From NCBI RefSeq assembly GCF_002127545.1, contig NZ_MUBK01000007.1, positions 1 to 64,000 of the forward strand: a stretch of 64,000 bases of DNA. Direction: 5' to 3'. The position numbers were made by a program, and so were the translations under genes. Positions 35,394-43,639 of the stretch are shown piece by piece. Below the pieces are notes generated by a model, which saw only the letters and a list, made by a program, of their open reading frames with translations, ran no database searches and had not been told where the DNA came from. Position 1 is the first letter of the stretch. Every line of letters begins with the position of its first letter. Source of the stretch: Xenorhabdus beddingii (GTDB lineage Bacteria > Pseudomonadota > Gammaproteobacteria > Enterobacterales > Enterobacteriaceae).

Positions 35394-36308
35394 ATGTATT
35401 CTGAAGAAGAACTTTATAAAACATCATCCGATTGTTTTACAAGAAATCAATTTGACGTCATATCAAAACTAAGATCATACTTGGCAATAATAAATTATAA
35501 TATCAAAGAAAATAAACAAATTAATCCTGATTTTGCTGTCATAGCAGATAAAATCTTACTACCCAAGATTATAGAGTTAGAAAATATCAAAAGACCGGGA
35601 TTAAACTTATTTTACGCTGAAACACCTATCGCCTTAGCTAGAAAACTCACTGAATTAGTTCAAAAAAATGAAACCTCCGCTAGATTTATTGTTGGATCAG
35701 GCGTCGAATCCCGTTATCACTTTATTGCGTTAGATTATAGAAAGTTAGGAGGAAAACCTTCGTTAATAGGTATTGAATCGGCAATAATAAATGAGGGTAA
35801 CGAGCACAATGTACCACGCATGTTAATTGAGAACATGAAACTTGCATTCAAACTCAATAATATCGACATTCCTTTTGTTGTTATTCCATCTGATGTGCAA
35901 AAAAGTATGGGAGAATGCCTGATTTTCAGTATTTTCTTTTGTAAAAGAATGTTTAAGGATTCTATCCATATCGAAAAATTGCATCAAAATAATACGTTAA
36001 TGAGTGATACGTTTATTCAACGTGGATTTACCTCATCCAACGCCGCCAATGCAGTGTTACCTCCCACATTTATGAAACATGTTCAAGCAAGATCCAGATT
36101 AGACAATTTTTTGTCCCGATGGAAAGAAAGTCATGATTTTATTGTCAATAAAAAAAATCAGACATTAGCTAAACGCTTTGAGCAACATAAGATTACCGGC
36201 GAAAACCAAAAGGTTTACAGTAATTCGATAGAGATAAAAAGAAAAAATATGATTGAATCAATTTTAGAGTCGTATAACAAGAGAGAGGATTTTTTTGATA
36301 AAAAATAG
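35394..36308 (+). CDS. YopJ-family Ser/Thr acetyltransferase, putative T6SS-linked effector
   Basis: A 304-residue protein that lines up with YopJ (peptidase C55-like fold) along its length. The catalytic triad is intact: His109 in RYHFIALDY (YopJ HFSVIDY), Glu128 in SLIGIES (YopJ LILFEPA) and Cys175 in QKSMGECLIFSIF (YopJ RSSSECGIFS). The C-terminal VLPPTFMKHVQARSRLDNFL and VNKKNQTLAKRF match YopJ PVTFYKHTQGKKRLNEYL and VNKKNETIVNRF. YopJ enzymes acetylate Ser, Thr or Lys of host kinases using acetyl-CoA and are activated by inositol hexakisphosphate inside eukaryotic cells. They are normally type III effectors; no type III gene is seen here. The gene is AT-richer than its neighbours and is last in the T6SS locus, before a bidirectional terminator. 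T6SS delivery is inference. Confidence 0.9.
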   Translation: MYSEEELYKTSSDCFTRNQFDVISKLRSYLAIINYNIKENKQINPDFAVIADKILLPKIIELENIKRPGLNLFYAETPIALARKLTELVQKNETSARFIVGSGVESRYHFIALDYRKLGGKPSLIGIESAIINEGNEHNVPRMLIENMKLAFKLNNIDIPFVVIPSDVQKSMGECLIFSIFFCKRMFKDSIHIEKLHQNNTLMSDTFIQRGFTSSNAANAVLPPTFMKHVQARSRLDNFLSRWKESHDFIVNKKNQTLAKRFEQHKITGENQKVYSNSIEIKRKNMIESILESYNKREDFFDKK

Positions 36309-36318
36309 AGCCTATGAT

Positions 36319-36349
36319 TATTCTGTCAGAGATTATCTCTGACAGAATA
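36319..36349. terminator. bidirectional terminator between yopJ-like gene and tyrR
   Basis: A perfect 14-bp inverted repeat (arms 36319-36332 and 36336-36349, TATTCTGTCAGAGA type) with a three-base loop between the convergent genes. AT-rich on both sides. It marks the right boundary of the T6SS island. Confidence 0.8.
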
Positions 36350-36357
36350 TTTAATCA

Positions 36358-37950
36358 TTACTCATCTTCTTCATGTTCAATAGGTTGTTTCTTACCACTC
36401 AAATTATATTCACGCAATTTATTGGCTATTGCGGTATGAGAAACACCCAGCCGTTTTGCCAGCTTGCGGGTGCTGGGATAATGGCGATAAAGGCGGGTCA
36501 GTACAGAACGTTCGAAGCGCTTGCTGATTTCATCCAACGATCCCACCAGCACATCTTCATTAAAGGCCACTTCTGTTTCTAATTCAGGTAACTGAATATC
36601 CTGCGGGCATAGTTTGTTCGTTTCGAGCTGAGTCAACGCATGGTAAATGGCATTCCGCAGTTGTCTGACATTTCCCGGCCAATGGTAACCAGACAAAAAG
36701 TGTTCCAGATCAGGAGAGAATTTAGGTTTATTGACACCTTGCTCCTCAGCAAAACGCGTCACAAAGTCATCTGTCAGCGGCATAATATCTGCCCGACGTT
36801 CCCGTAAAGGAGGCAATGTCATCGTTAACACATTCAGCCGGTAATAAAGGTCTTCGCGAAATGCCCCCTTCTGCACCAATTCAACCAAATTTTTCTGCGT
36901 GGCGCAGATGATCCGAACATTAACTTTAACTTCATTGTCTGCCCCCACCCGACGGAATGTCCCATCGTTCAGGAAGCGCAGCAATTTGTTCTGCATTTGT
37001 GGCGACATTTCACCGATTTCATCCAACAAAACCGTACCGCCATTCGCCTGTTCAAAGAACCCTTTTTTACCTTCTATCGCATTCGGATAAGCGCCCGCCG
37101 CATAACCGAACAGCTCACTCTCTACCACATCATCCGGCATCGAAGCACAATTTAACCCAAGAAAAGGCTGCGTTCCCCTTGCACTGCGCAGGTGACAGGC
37201 TTTGGCAAACTCATCTTTTCCGGTTCCCGTTTCTCCGATCAGCAACAAAGGTGCATCAAGCATCGCCATCTTACGTGCCTGCTCAACGACATGAACCATT
37301 TTAGGACTGACGGCAATAAGTTGCTCAAAGGCACAATCGTCATTAACCGTTAATTTGTTGCGTGATGATTCAATACGCACCGCCGGGCGGCGTGTGCCAG
37401 AACGCAACATAACCACCGCGCCGACACACCTGACAGCCTGATGTTCATCCGTTAACTGCATCGGAATAATATCCATCTCATAGTTCTGCCCTTTGATGGA
37501 GACATGTGCCGAATATTGTTGCTGCTGCCCGCTTTCAAGCCAACGCTGAAAGGGGTCATCGTTAATCAAGTGACTGATGTTTTTTTGACTTATATCTTCT
37601 TTACTGAGGCCAAATAATACCAATGAGGCGGGATTAGCCAGTTCGATGTTGCCTTTCATATCAATAGAAAAGATAGGCTCAGGAACCGATTCCAGCAGTG
37701 TCCACATCGCCCGGTGCTCTTTTTCTGACGGCATGAAAGCCACCGTCCGAACATCAATCACGCCATTGATGCGGCGAATTTCCGCCATCAGTAAACGAAA
37801 TGTGTTGAAATCAATTTGAGTAAAATTAAGGTAAATACGACGAGCAGGAGAAATCTCAATGCCTTTCAGGTCGATATTTCTTAAAACCAGTAAATCAAGT
37901 AGCTCGCGGGTTAACCCTATTCGATCCTGACAAGTAACTTCCAATCGCAT
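36358..37950 (-). CDS. tyrR: transcriptional regulator TyrR
   Basis: A 530-residue regulator of aromatic amino acid genes, slightly longer than E. coli TyrR (513). Order: ACT domain (MRLEVTCQDRIGLTRELLDL), PAS domain (about 85-190, FSIDMKGNIELANPAS), AAA+ domain with Walker A GETGTGKDEF (239-248), and C-terminal helix-turn-helix (STRKLAKRLGVSHTAIANKL). The sigma-54 contact loop GAFTGA is replaced by AAGAYPNA, as expected for TyrR, which works with sigma-70. It senses Tyr, Phe and Trp with ATP. In E. coli tpx is its convergent neighbour; here the T6SS island takes that place. Confidence 0.97.
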   Translation of the reverse strand: MRLEVTCQDRIGLTRELLDLLVLRNIDLKGIEISPARRIYLNFTQIDFNTFRLLMAEIRRINGVIDVRTVAFMPSEKEHRAMWTLLESVPEPIFSIDMKGNIELANPASLVLFGLSKEDISQKNISHLINDDPFQRWLESGQQQQYSAHVSIKGQNYEMDIIPMQLTDEHQAVRCVGAVVMLRSGTRRPAVRIESSRNKLTVNDDCAFEQLIAVSPKMVHVVEQARKMAMLDAPLLLIGETGTGKDEFAKACHLRSARGTQPFLGLNCASMPDDVVESELFGYAAGAYPNAIEGKKGFFEQANGGTVLLDEIGEMSPQMQNKLLRFLNDGTFRRVGADNEVKVNVRIICATQKNLVELVQKGAFREDLYYRLNVLTMTLPPLRERRADIMPLTDDFVTRFAEEQGVNKPKFSPDLEHFLSGYHWPGNVRQLRNAIYHALTQLETNKLCPQDIQLPELETEVAFNEDVLVGSLDEISKRFERSVLTRLYRHYPSTRKLAKRLGVSHTAIANKLREYNLSGKKQPIEHEEDE

Positions 37951-38075
37951 TATTCTGGCCTTATTTACACAATGTCCATAGCTGCCCGAAATGTTACCCG
38001 TTACCGCGCAATAGATGAAGCCCTTGTCAGTAAAAGTTTACGATAAGGTGAGCTGTCAAGCTGGAATGACAGTCG

Positions 38076-39155
38076 CTACGGCTTGGTGACTGTACTGTTT
38101 TCTGTCTTTATGCTTTTTGCCGTCGGTAACGTTCTTTTTAGCTGATTAAGCAACTGGTGGCGAAAATCCCCCAGTTTCGGCTTATCATCCTCAAGCCACG
38201 GCAAAGGACGACACAATTCCATCGCCTTGATACCCAGACGGGCAGTCAACAGCCCTGCGCCGATCCCTTGAGCAGCACGCGCCGAAAGACGAGCCGCAAT
38301 GTCTTGTGATAACCAGTCCATGCCAACTTCCCTCACCAATTCTGACGCCCCGGCAAAGGCAATGTTCAGTAAAACCAGCCGGAACAGACGAATACGGCTG
38401 AAATAACCTAATTCGATGCCATACAGTGCCGCTATGCGATTAATCAGGCGAATATTTCGCCATGCAATAAAAGCCATATCGACAATCGCCAGCGGACTGA
38501 CCGCAATCATCAAGGCAGATTCCGCCGCCGATCGACTGATCTCTTTTCTGGCCTGCGTATCTAAAACCGGTTGGACCAATTTGCTGTACAACATGACGAT
38601 TTCACGATCATTGTGCGTTTCATGTACCGTTGCCTGCCAACGTTGCAACGCAGGATGTTGCTGCCCAATTCCGGCTTGTTGTGCCAATTTTTCGCAAAAT
38701 TGACGCCCTTTGCCAACCCCCTGGCTCTGCAATAGCGTCTTCGCCGTATCCCGTTCTTCTGTGCGCTGGCGTAAGTGATAGAGACGCCGCCATTCTCTTA
38801 TCACTGTGCCTATTCCCGCCAAAATAATCAGGCTGCCCGCAGCGACAACGCCCAGTGCAATCCAATCGTGCTGCTGCCACGATTGATATATCCACTGAAT
38901 AAATTGCGCAATCACACTGATGCCCAACAACAACATGGCGCAGGAAAATATTTTTCGCCACACACTGCGTTTCGGTTTCAGTGCCTCATTGACGGCACCT
39001 TCAAATTCGCCCTCTTGCTCCTCGGCTTCAATCTCAGGCATGGCGGGATAGAATTCTTCCTGCCCATGGAATTCTTTTTTGGCTTTCAGTGAGGGTTCTG
39101 ATGATGTTGACGCCAGATCGTCAAAATCCATTCTCGGCTTCAGGGGTTCGGTCAT
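38076..39155 (-). CDS. ycjF: inner-membrane protein YcjF (DUF697)
   Basis: A 359-residue membrane protein of the YcjF/DUF697 family (start KPRMDFDDL, two adjacent transmembrane segments about residues 65-115 and the conserved [20 protein letters not shown] block). It overlaps ycjX by four bases (ATGA), indicating coupled translation. In E. coli ycjX and ycjF lie downstream of the psp genes and are linked to phage-shock/envelope stress. The precise function is unknown; it may anchor the YcjX GTPase at the membrane. Confidence 0.94.
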   Translation of the reverse strand: MTEPLKPRMDFDDLASTSSEPSLKAKKEFHGQEEFYPAMPEIEAEEQEGEFEGAVNEALKPKRSVWRKIFSCAMLLLGISVIAQFIQWIYQSWQQHDWIALGVVAAGSLIILAGIGTVIREWRRLYHLRQRTEERDTAKTLLQSQGVGKGRQFCEKLAQQAGIGQQHPALQRWQATVHETHNDREIVMLYSKLVQPVLDTQARKEISRSAAESALMIAVSPLAIVDMAFIAWRNIRLINRIAALYGIELGYFSRIRLFRLVLLNIAFAGASELVREVGMDWLSQDIAARLSARAAQGIGAGLLTARLGIKAMELCRPLPWLEDDKPKLGDFRHQLLNQLKRTLPTAKSIKTENSTVTKP

Positions 39156-40549
39156 GTTAATTTGTCTCCCAGTAAAAATTCCATGGCACTGTCCATGCGA
39201 ATATGGGGTAACGGTGTGTCTGCACTGACTTGTTTTGGTCGGAAGGCTTCAAAATTGAACCCTTGTTGCTGCCAGAAATCACTCTTCGGCAAACGCTGCG
39301 GCACCTCTCCCGGAAAGAACGTCATTAATTGATCATCTGACAAGCGATGGCCTTTAATGGCCGGGATTTTTTCGCCATCATGAATGACAATGCCACTTTC
39401 TGTTGCCTGAACGGAGGCCAGACCGACACAATCCATGCTAATCCCTTCAAACGCCGCGTTTTGCCAAGCCTCCTGAACCAATTGCTGTAAAAGAGAAACC
39501 AGGTTGGCATGTTGATCCGTGGTAATGTGATCGGCTTTGCTGGCAGCAAACATCAATTTATCAATGCAGGGGGAAAATAAACGCCGGAACAAAGTTCGCT
39601 TGCCATAATGGAAACTCTGCATAAGCTGTGTCAATGCGAGCCGCATATCGTTAAATGCCTGTGGGCCACTGTTTAAAGGCTGCAAACAATCCACCAGAAC
39701 AATTTGCCGATCAAAACGCAAAAAATGCTCTTTATAGAAGCCCTTGACGATATGTTCACAATAATAAGCAAAACGTTCCCGCAACATGCCAATGTTGGTC
39801 TGTTTATCCGCTCTGGCTAATTGAGGTTCACCGATTTTGTCGATATCCGGCCACGGGAAAAATTGCAGCGCTGGCGCACCGGCCAAATCCCCCGGCAATA
39901 TAAATCGACCGGGCTGAATAAAATGCAGCCCTTGCTGTTTGCACTGGTGCAGGTAATCCGTATACGCCTGTGCGATCCTGGCCAGCAAATTTTCATCCGC
40001 TGGCGCCAATGGATCACACTGTTTGCATAATTCCAACCACGGTTTGGCCCAGTTTATTCTTTCCCCTTTCAGCAACCCATTCATATGCCGTGACCACGCC
40101 AGATAATGTTGTTCCAGCATGGGTAAATCCAGTAACCATTCTCCCGGATAGTCAACAATTTCCAGATACAGGGTGGTGGTTTCCTTAAGATAACGCAGGA
40201 GGGAATCTTCAGAACGATAACGCAGGGCCAGGCGGATTTCACTCACGCCACGTGTGGGTATTGGCCAATAAGGTGGTGTGTCGTGTAATGCGGCAATGTT
40301 TTCATCATAAGCAAAACGGGGAACACCAAAATCTCGCTGTGGCACTCGTTTTACTCCCAGCAAACGTCCGTCACGCACAGCAGAAAACAGGGGCAATCTG
40401 GCCCCACTCTGAATATGAAGTAGTTGATTGACTAAAGAAGTAATAAAGGCGGTTTTTCCACTGCGGCTTAACCCTGTTACCGCCAGTCGCAAGTGGCGAT
40501 CCATTCCACGATTCACAAGAGCGGTCAGTTCATTTTGCAATCGTCTCAT
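39152..40549 (-). CDS. ycjX: YcjX family GTP-binding protein
   Basis: A 465-residue P-loop protein with Walker [11 protein letters not shown] (about 27-36) and Walker B-like [13 protein letters not shown]. It matches E. coli YcjX closely ([20 protein letters not shown] at the start, [30 protein letters not shown] at the end). I set the start at 40549 because AGGAG lies right before that ATG; the open frame extends 12 codons further without a ribosome site. YcjX is induced with the psp response and predicted to be a GTPase with a transducin-like fold. The leader between pspC and ycjX contains a strong nested hairpin. Confidence 0.95.
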   Translation of the reverse strand: MRRLQNELTALVNRGMDRHLRLAVTGLSRSGKTAFITSLVNQLLHIQSGARLPLFSAVRDGRLLGVKRVPQRDFGVPRFAYDENIAALHDTPPYWPIPTRGVSEIRLALRYRSEDSLLRYLKETTTLYLEIVDYPGEWLLDLPMLEQHYLAWSRHMNGLLKGERINWAKPWLELCKQCDPLAPADENLLARIAQAYTDYLHQCKQQGLHFIQPGRFILPGDLAGAPALQFFPWPDIDKIGEPQLARADKQTNIGMLRERFAYYCEHIVKGFYKEHFLRFDRQIVLVDCLQPLNSGPQAFNDMRLALTQLMQSFHYGKRTLFRRLFSPCIDKLMFAASKADHITTDQHANLVSLLQQLVQEAWQNAAFEGISMDCVGLASVQATESGIVIHDGEKIPAIKGHRLSDDQLMTFFPGEVPQRLPKSDFWQQQGFNFEAFRPKQVSADTPLPHIRMDSAMEFLLGDKLT

Positions 40550-40592
40550 GTTTCTCCTAATAAAGTACCGGGACTTAAGTTTCATCCGGTCT

Positions 40593-40643
40593 GTAACATC
40601 GGCACGACGGTTAACGATAACCTGACATTATTCCCGATGTTAC
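40593..40643 (-). other. nested hairpin in the ycjX leader
   Basis: A perfect 10-bp outer inverted repeat (GTAACATCGG/CCGATGTTAC) encloses an inner stem GGTTA/TAACC with a four-base loop. It lies about 45 bases before the ycjX start on the minus transcript. Confidence 0.6.
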
Positions 40644-40655
40644 TGACCAGATCCC

Positions 40656-40679
40656 ACATTTTTCCAGATGGAAAAATGT
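40656..40679 (-). other. AT-rich hairpin between pspC and ycjX
   Basis: A perfect 10-bp stem ACATTTTTCC/GGAAAAATGT with a four-base loop, 65 bases after the pspC stop. It lacks a clean T tract, so it may be a processing or attenuating hairpin between pspABC and ycjXF. Confidence 0.5.
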
Positions 40680-40743
40680 TCGGGTATTTAAATTTAAGGC
40701 ACTAAACTTATAGTCTAATTTAGGGCCTAATATTGTCCACGGT

Positions 40744-41106
40744 CTAGAGCTGGCGGAAACGACTGCGTACATTGTAAGTATCAGAAGTAATATAACGTTC
40801 CATCTGACGCAAACGCGCTTCACCTGCCCGCAGTTGGTAATCAACTTCATTCAGCATTTTCTGTGCTGATGGCTCTCTCCCTTTTTCCTCTGCCACATAG
40901 CCCGCCGGTGCGGGGTCCATGACAAAGGTCAAGATAATATAAGCCAATACCGTTATGCCAAATAACCCAAAGAACAGCGACAAAATCGTGATGGTACGGA
41001 TAAGCGGAGCAGGCACGTTAAAATAATCGGCCAGCCCGGCACAAACCCCTTTCACCATCCCCTGCTCCGGCAGACGATAGAGTTTCCGGCGATATGTATT
41101 CGACAT
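40744..41106 (-). CDS. pspC: phage shock protein C
   Basis: A 120-residue membrane protein with the PspC signature YRLPEQGMVKGVCAGLADYF, one transmembrane segment (about 40-65) and a C-terminal helix. With PspB it senses inner-membrane stress, frees PspF by binding PspA, and acts as a toxin-antitoxin-like pair in some species. The start overlaps the pspB stop (TAATG). No pspD or pspE frame follows, unlike E. coli. Confidence 0.96.
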   Translation of the reverse strand: MSNTYRRKLYRLPEQGMVKGVCAGLADYFNVPAPLIRTITILSLFFGLFGITVLAYIILTFVMDPAPAGYVAEEKGREPSAQKMLNEVDYQLRAGEARLRQMERYITSDTYNVRSRFRQL

Positions 41107-41333
41107 TATGACTGTCTCCAGTTTGGATGTTCAGCATCAAGAATGTCTTCCAGAGTTTTAATCCGTTCCTGCATACGTCGAGCATTCTCTGTCAATTGTT
41201 CTAGACGCTGAATTTCACTGTTCCCTAACTGACCCCGGTTGGCATTCTGGTTGCTATAATGCAGCCACAACCAGATCGGTAAAACAAAAAGCACGAAGAT
41301 GATCAGTGGAACCCCAAGAAATATATAGCCCAT
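41106..41333 (-). CDS. pspB: phage shock protein B
   Basis: A 75-residue protein with one N-terminal transmembrane helix (FLGVPLIIFVLFVLPIWLWL) and a cytoplasmic coiled helix ending LEDILDAEHPNW, as in E. coli PspB. It partners PspC in sensing membrane stress. It is third-to-last in the pspABC transcript; the stop overlaps the pspC start by one base (TAATG). Confidence 0.96.
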   Translation of the reverse strand: MGYIFLGVPLIIFVLFVLPIWLWLHYSNQNANRGQLGNSEIQRLEQLTENARRMQERIKTLEDILDAEHPNWRQS

Positions 41334-41381
41334 TCTCTTTCCTTAGTTGTGCATGACATCAGTTATACATAACCTATGTCA

Positions 41382-42053
41382 TCATTGTGGATCTTTGCTA
41401 CTCATTTTAGCTTTCAGGGCCGCAAGTTGTGCACTGATTTCATCATCCGCCTTCAATTCGACAAATTGTTGTTCGAGTGATTTCTGTTTGCCCAACCCAA
41501 CAGATTCCGCTTCAGCTTCCATGTGATCTATCCGGCGCTCAAACTGTTCGAAACGCGCCATTGCCTCATCTATTTTACCACTGTCCAGATGACGACGTAC
41601 TTCACGGGAAGAGGCCGCAGCCTGGTGACGCAAACTTAGTGACTGTTGTCTTGCACGGGCTTCTATCAATTTGTTTTCCAGCTCCGTGACTTCGCCTTTA
41701 ATGCGTTCAAACGTTTCATCCAGAATAGACAGCTCATTTGCCAATACTTCAACCAGATTGCTGATTTTCTGTTTTTCAATCAACGCGGCACGGGCCAAAT
41801 CTTCTTTTCCCTTGCTCAACGCCAGCTCAGCTTTTTCCTGCCAGCCATCAGCCTGGTTTTCACCATTGCTGATACGGCGCAGAAGCTGTTTTTTCTCCGC
41901 TAAGGTGCGGGCTGAGGTTGAGCGAATTTCTACCAACGTATCTTCCATTTCCTGAATCATCAAGCGGATCATTTTTTGTGGATCTTCAGCTTTATCCAGC
42001 AGAGAAGAAATGTTGGCGTTAACGATATCAGCAAAGCGAGAAAAAATACCCAT
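41382..42053 (-). CDS. pspA: phage shock protein A
   Basis: A 223-residue, all-helical coiled-coil protein of the PspA/Vipp1/ESCRT-III family ([60 protein letters not shown]). It binds PspF to silence the operon and, upon stress, oligomerises on the inner membrane to limit proton leakage. The start at 42053 matches E. coli; an ATG six bases upstream (42059) also sits behind the GAGG site. A sigma-54 promoter lies about 90 bases upstream. Confidence 0.97.
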   Translation of the reverse strand: MGIFSRFADIVNANISSLLDKAEDPQKMIRLMIQEMEDTLVEIRSTSARTLAEKKQLLRRISNGENQADGWQEKAELALSKGKEDLARAALIEKQKISNLVEVLANELSILDETFERIKGEVTELENKLIEARARQQSLSLRHQAAASSREVRRHLDSGKIDEAMARFEQFERRIDHMEAEAESVGLGKQKSLEQQFVELKADDEISAQLAALKAKMSSKDPQ

Positions 42054-42144
42054 AGTCATAAACCTCTTTCATTAGAATGTATGTATGTTATGCCGGTGTA
42101 CTGTTAAAGCGGATACAAGATACACGGTAAGACATCTAATTAAA

Positions 42145-42161
42145 TACAAGATACATGCCAA
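42145..42161 (-). promoter_or_regulatory. sigma-54 promoter of pspABC
   Basis: The minus strand reads TTGGCATGTATCTTGTA. The -24 GG and -12 GT are 10 bases apart, and the -12 TTGTA variant is the same as in the E. coli pspA promoter. Divergent from pspF, the sigma-54 activator. Confidence 0.82.
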
Positions 42162-42269
42162 CTTTTATGCTTTTATTATCTTATTGAAATTAATCAAATA
42201 ATTTTTCTTTGACTTTTTACCGCAATGATTTAATGTAGCTAAATTGACCAATGAGTGGTGAAAAATACC

Positions 42270-43321
42270 ATGTCCCAGTTTATTGATAACCTATTAGGTG
42301 AAGCAAACTGTTTTATTGAAATTTTGGAACAAGTCTCTGCGCTGGCAAAGTTAAATAAACCTGTTTTAGTTCTGGGAGAACGGGGAACCGGCAAAGAGCT
42401 AATTGCACGCCGTTTGCACTATCTTTCCCCACGTTGGCAAGGCCCTTTCATTTCGCTGAACTGTGCGGCGCTGAATGAAAACCTGCTTGATTCAGAACTC
42501 TTTGGCCATGAAGCCGGTGCGTTCACCGGTGCTCATTCAAAACATCAAGGGCGCTTTGAACGGGCTGACGGGGGAACGTTATTTCTTGACGAACTGGCTA
42601 CCGCTCCCATGCAGGTACAAGAGAAATTACTGCGTGTGATTGAGTATGGTCATTTGGAGCGCGTAGGGGGTAATCACGCCTTACAGGTAGATGTACGCCT
42701 GATCTGTGCAACCAATGAAGATTTGCCTGTCATGGCTGCCCGTGGGAAATTCAGGGCTGATTTGCTCGATAGGCTGGCATTCGATGTGGTGCAAATTCCA
42801 CCACTACGTCAACGGCAACCGGATATCATGTTACTGGCACAGAATTTTGCGATTCAGATGTGCCGCGAATTGAATCTGCCCTTTTTCCCCGGCTTTACTG
42901 ACGAGGCTGAACAGCAGTTACTTTCTTATCACTGGCCCGGCAACGTTCGCGAATTAAAAAACGTCATAGAACGTTCCATTTATCGACATGGTGATAATCA
43001 AAATGAGTTGAGCACTATCATTATTAATCCCTTTTCACCGGCACAAGGACTTACTGCAAAACCTTTCCATTCATTATCTGCATCCGCTGCATTATCTATA
43101 TCTGATAATAGTGAAGATAGCGGGATGACCGAAAATGCCCTTCCCGGATTACCGCTTGATTTAAGGCAGTGGCAAAATGATAGTGAAAGGATTTTGATCA
43201 TACAGGCATTGGCAGAGAGTCAATTCAATCAGAAAAAAGCGGCTGACAAGCTCACGCTGACTTACCATCAACTACGGGGTTTAATCAAAAAACACCATAT
43301 CAATATTCACACCAATGAATA
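42270..43321 (+). CDS. pspF: sigma-54 enhancer-binding activator PspF
   Basis: A 350-residue activator without N-terminal regulatory domain. The AAA+ domain has Walker A GERGTGKE (36-43), the sigma-54 contact loop GAFTGA (83-88), Walker B GGTLFLDEL, and a C-terminal Fis-type helix-turn-helix (QKKAADKLTLTYHQLRGLIK). It drives pspABC when PspA is titrated away. I use the ATG at 42270 (MSQFIDNLLGEANCF) with GGTGA upstream; a GTG at 42255 is possible. Divergent from pspA with about 215 bases between. Confidence 0.96.
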
Positions 43322-43375
43322 AATCCACAATCAGTCAGCGCAATCGCCGGTTGACCTGAGTTCAGGTGAAATACT

Positions 43376-43497
43376 AAAAAAATAGCCGGCACCCGAGCCG
43401 GCTAATAAAAAATACTGGAAGCAATGTGAGCAATGTCGTGCTCTTTCTGAAGATAACACCCTTGTTATTACAAGAGTATTTCCCTGAAAGAACGGAA
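43376..43497 (-). ncRNA. ryhB: RyhB small regulatory RNA
   Basis: The minus strand carries AGCACGACATTGCTCACA, continuing TTGCTTCCAGTATT, essentially identical to the core of E. coli RyhB, followed by the terminator stem TAGCCGGC/GCCGGCTA (43383-43404) and seven T on the minus strand. Upstream is a stem ACTCTTGT/ACAAGGGT. RyhB is an Hfq-dependent, Fur-repressed RNA that reduces non-essential iron-protein mRNAs (sodB, sdh, acnA and others) when iron is scarce. It lies between two plus-strand genes, pspF and sapA, unlike its E. coli location. The 5' end is uncertain by 10-20 bases; it is inferred from a TTTACA/TATTAT promoter pair with a Fur-like box. Confidence 0.92.
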
Positions 43498-43501
43498 CAA
43501 A

Positions 43502-43516
43502 TGATAATACTTCTCA
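43502..43516 (-). promoter_or_regulatory. Fur box in the ryhB promoter
   Basis: Plus strand TGATAATACTTCTCA fits the Fur 7-1-7 motif (TGATAAT-N-ATTATCA) with the left arm perfect and five of seven right-arm positions matching. It overlaps the inferred -10 region of ryhB. Confidence 0.68.
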
Positions 43517-43639
43517 ATTCTGTTTGTAAAGTGTTTTATTGAGAATTTTTCTCATTGACGTGATCTGACCGTTGTTTTTGAGCAAAAAGCGTTAATTAAG
43601 TTACAATAGCCGAACTCTATTTTATAACTGACGTTTTAT

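Noticed and set aside
37951-38075. TyrR box in the tyrR promoter
   Set aside because: A GTAAA/TTTAC pair exists but the spacing is two bases instead of six, so it does not fit the TyrR consensus.
40586-40743. Possible pspD
   Set aside because: No frame with PspD features is present; the gap is filled with hairpins.
43383-43404. Hairpin first read as the pspF terminator
   Set aside because: The T tract is on the minus strand; it is the terminator of the RyhB RNA.
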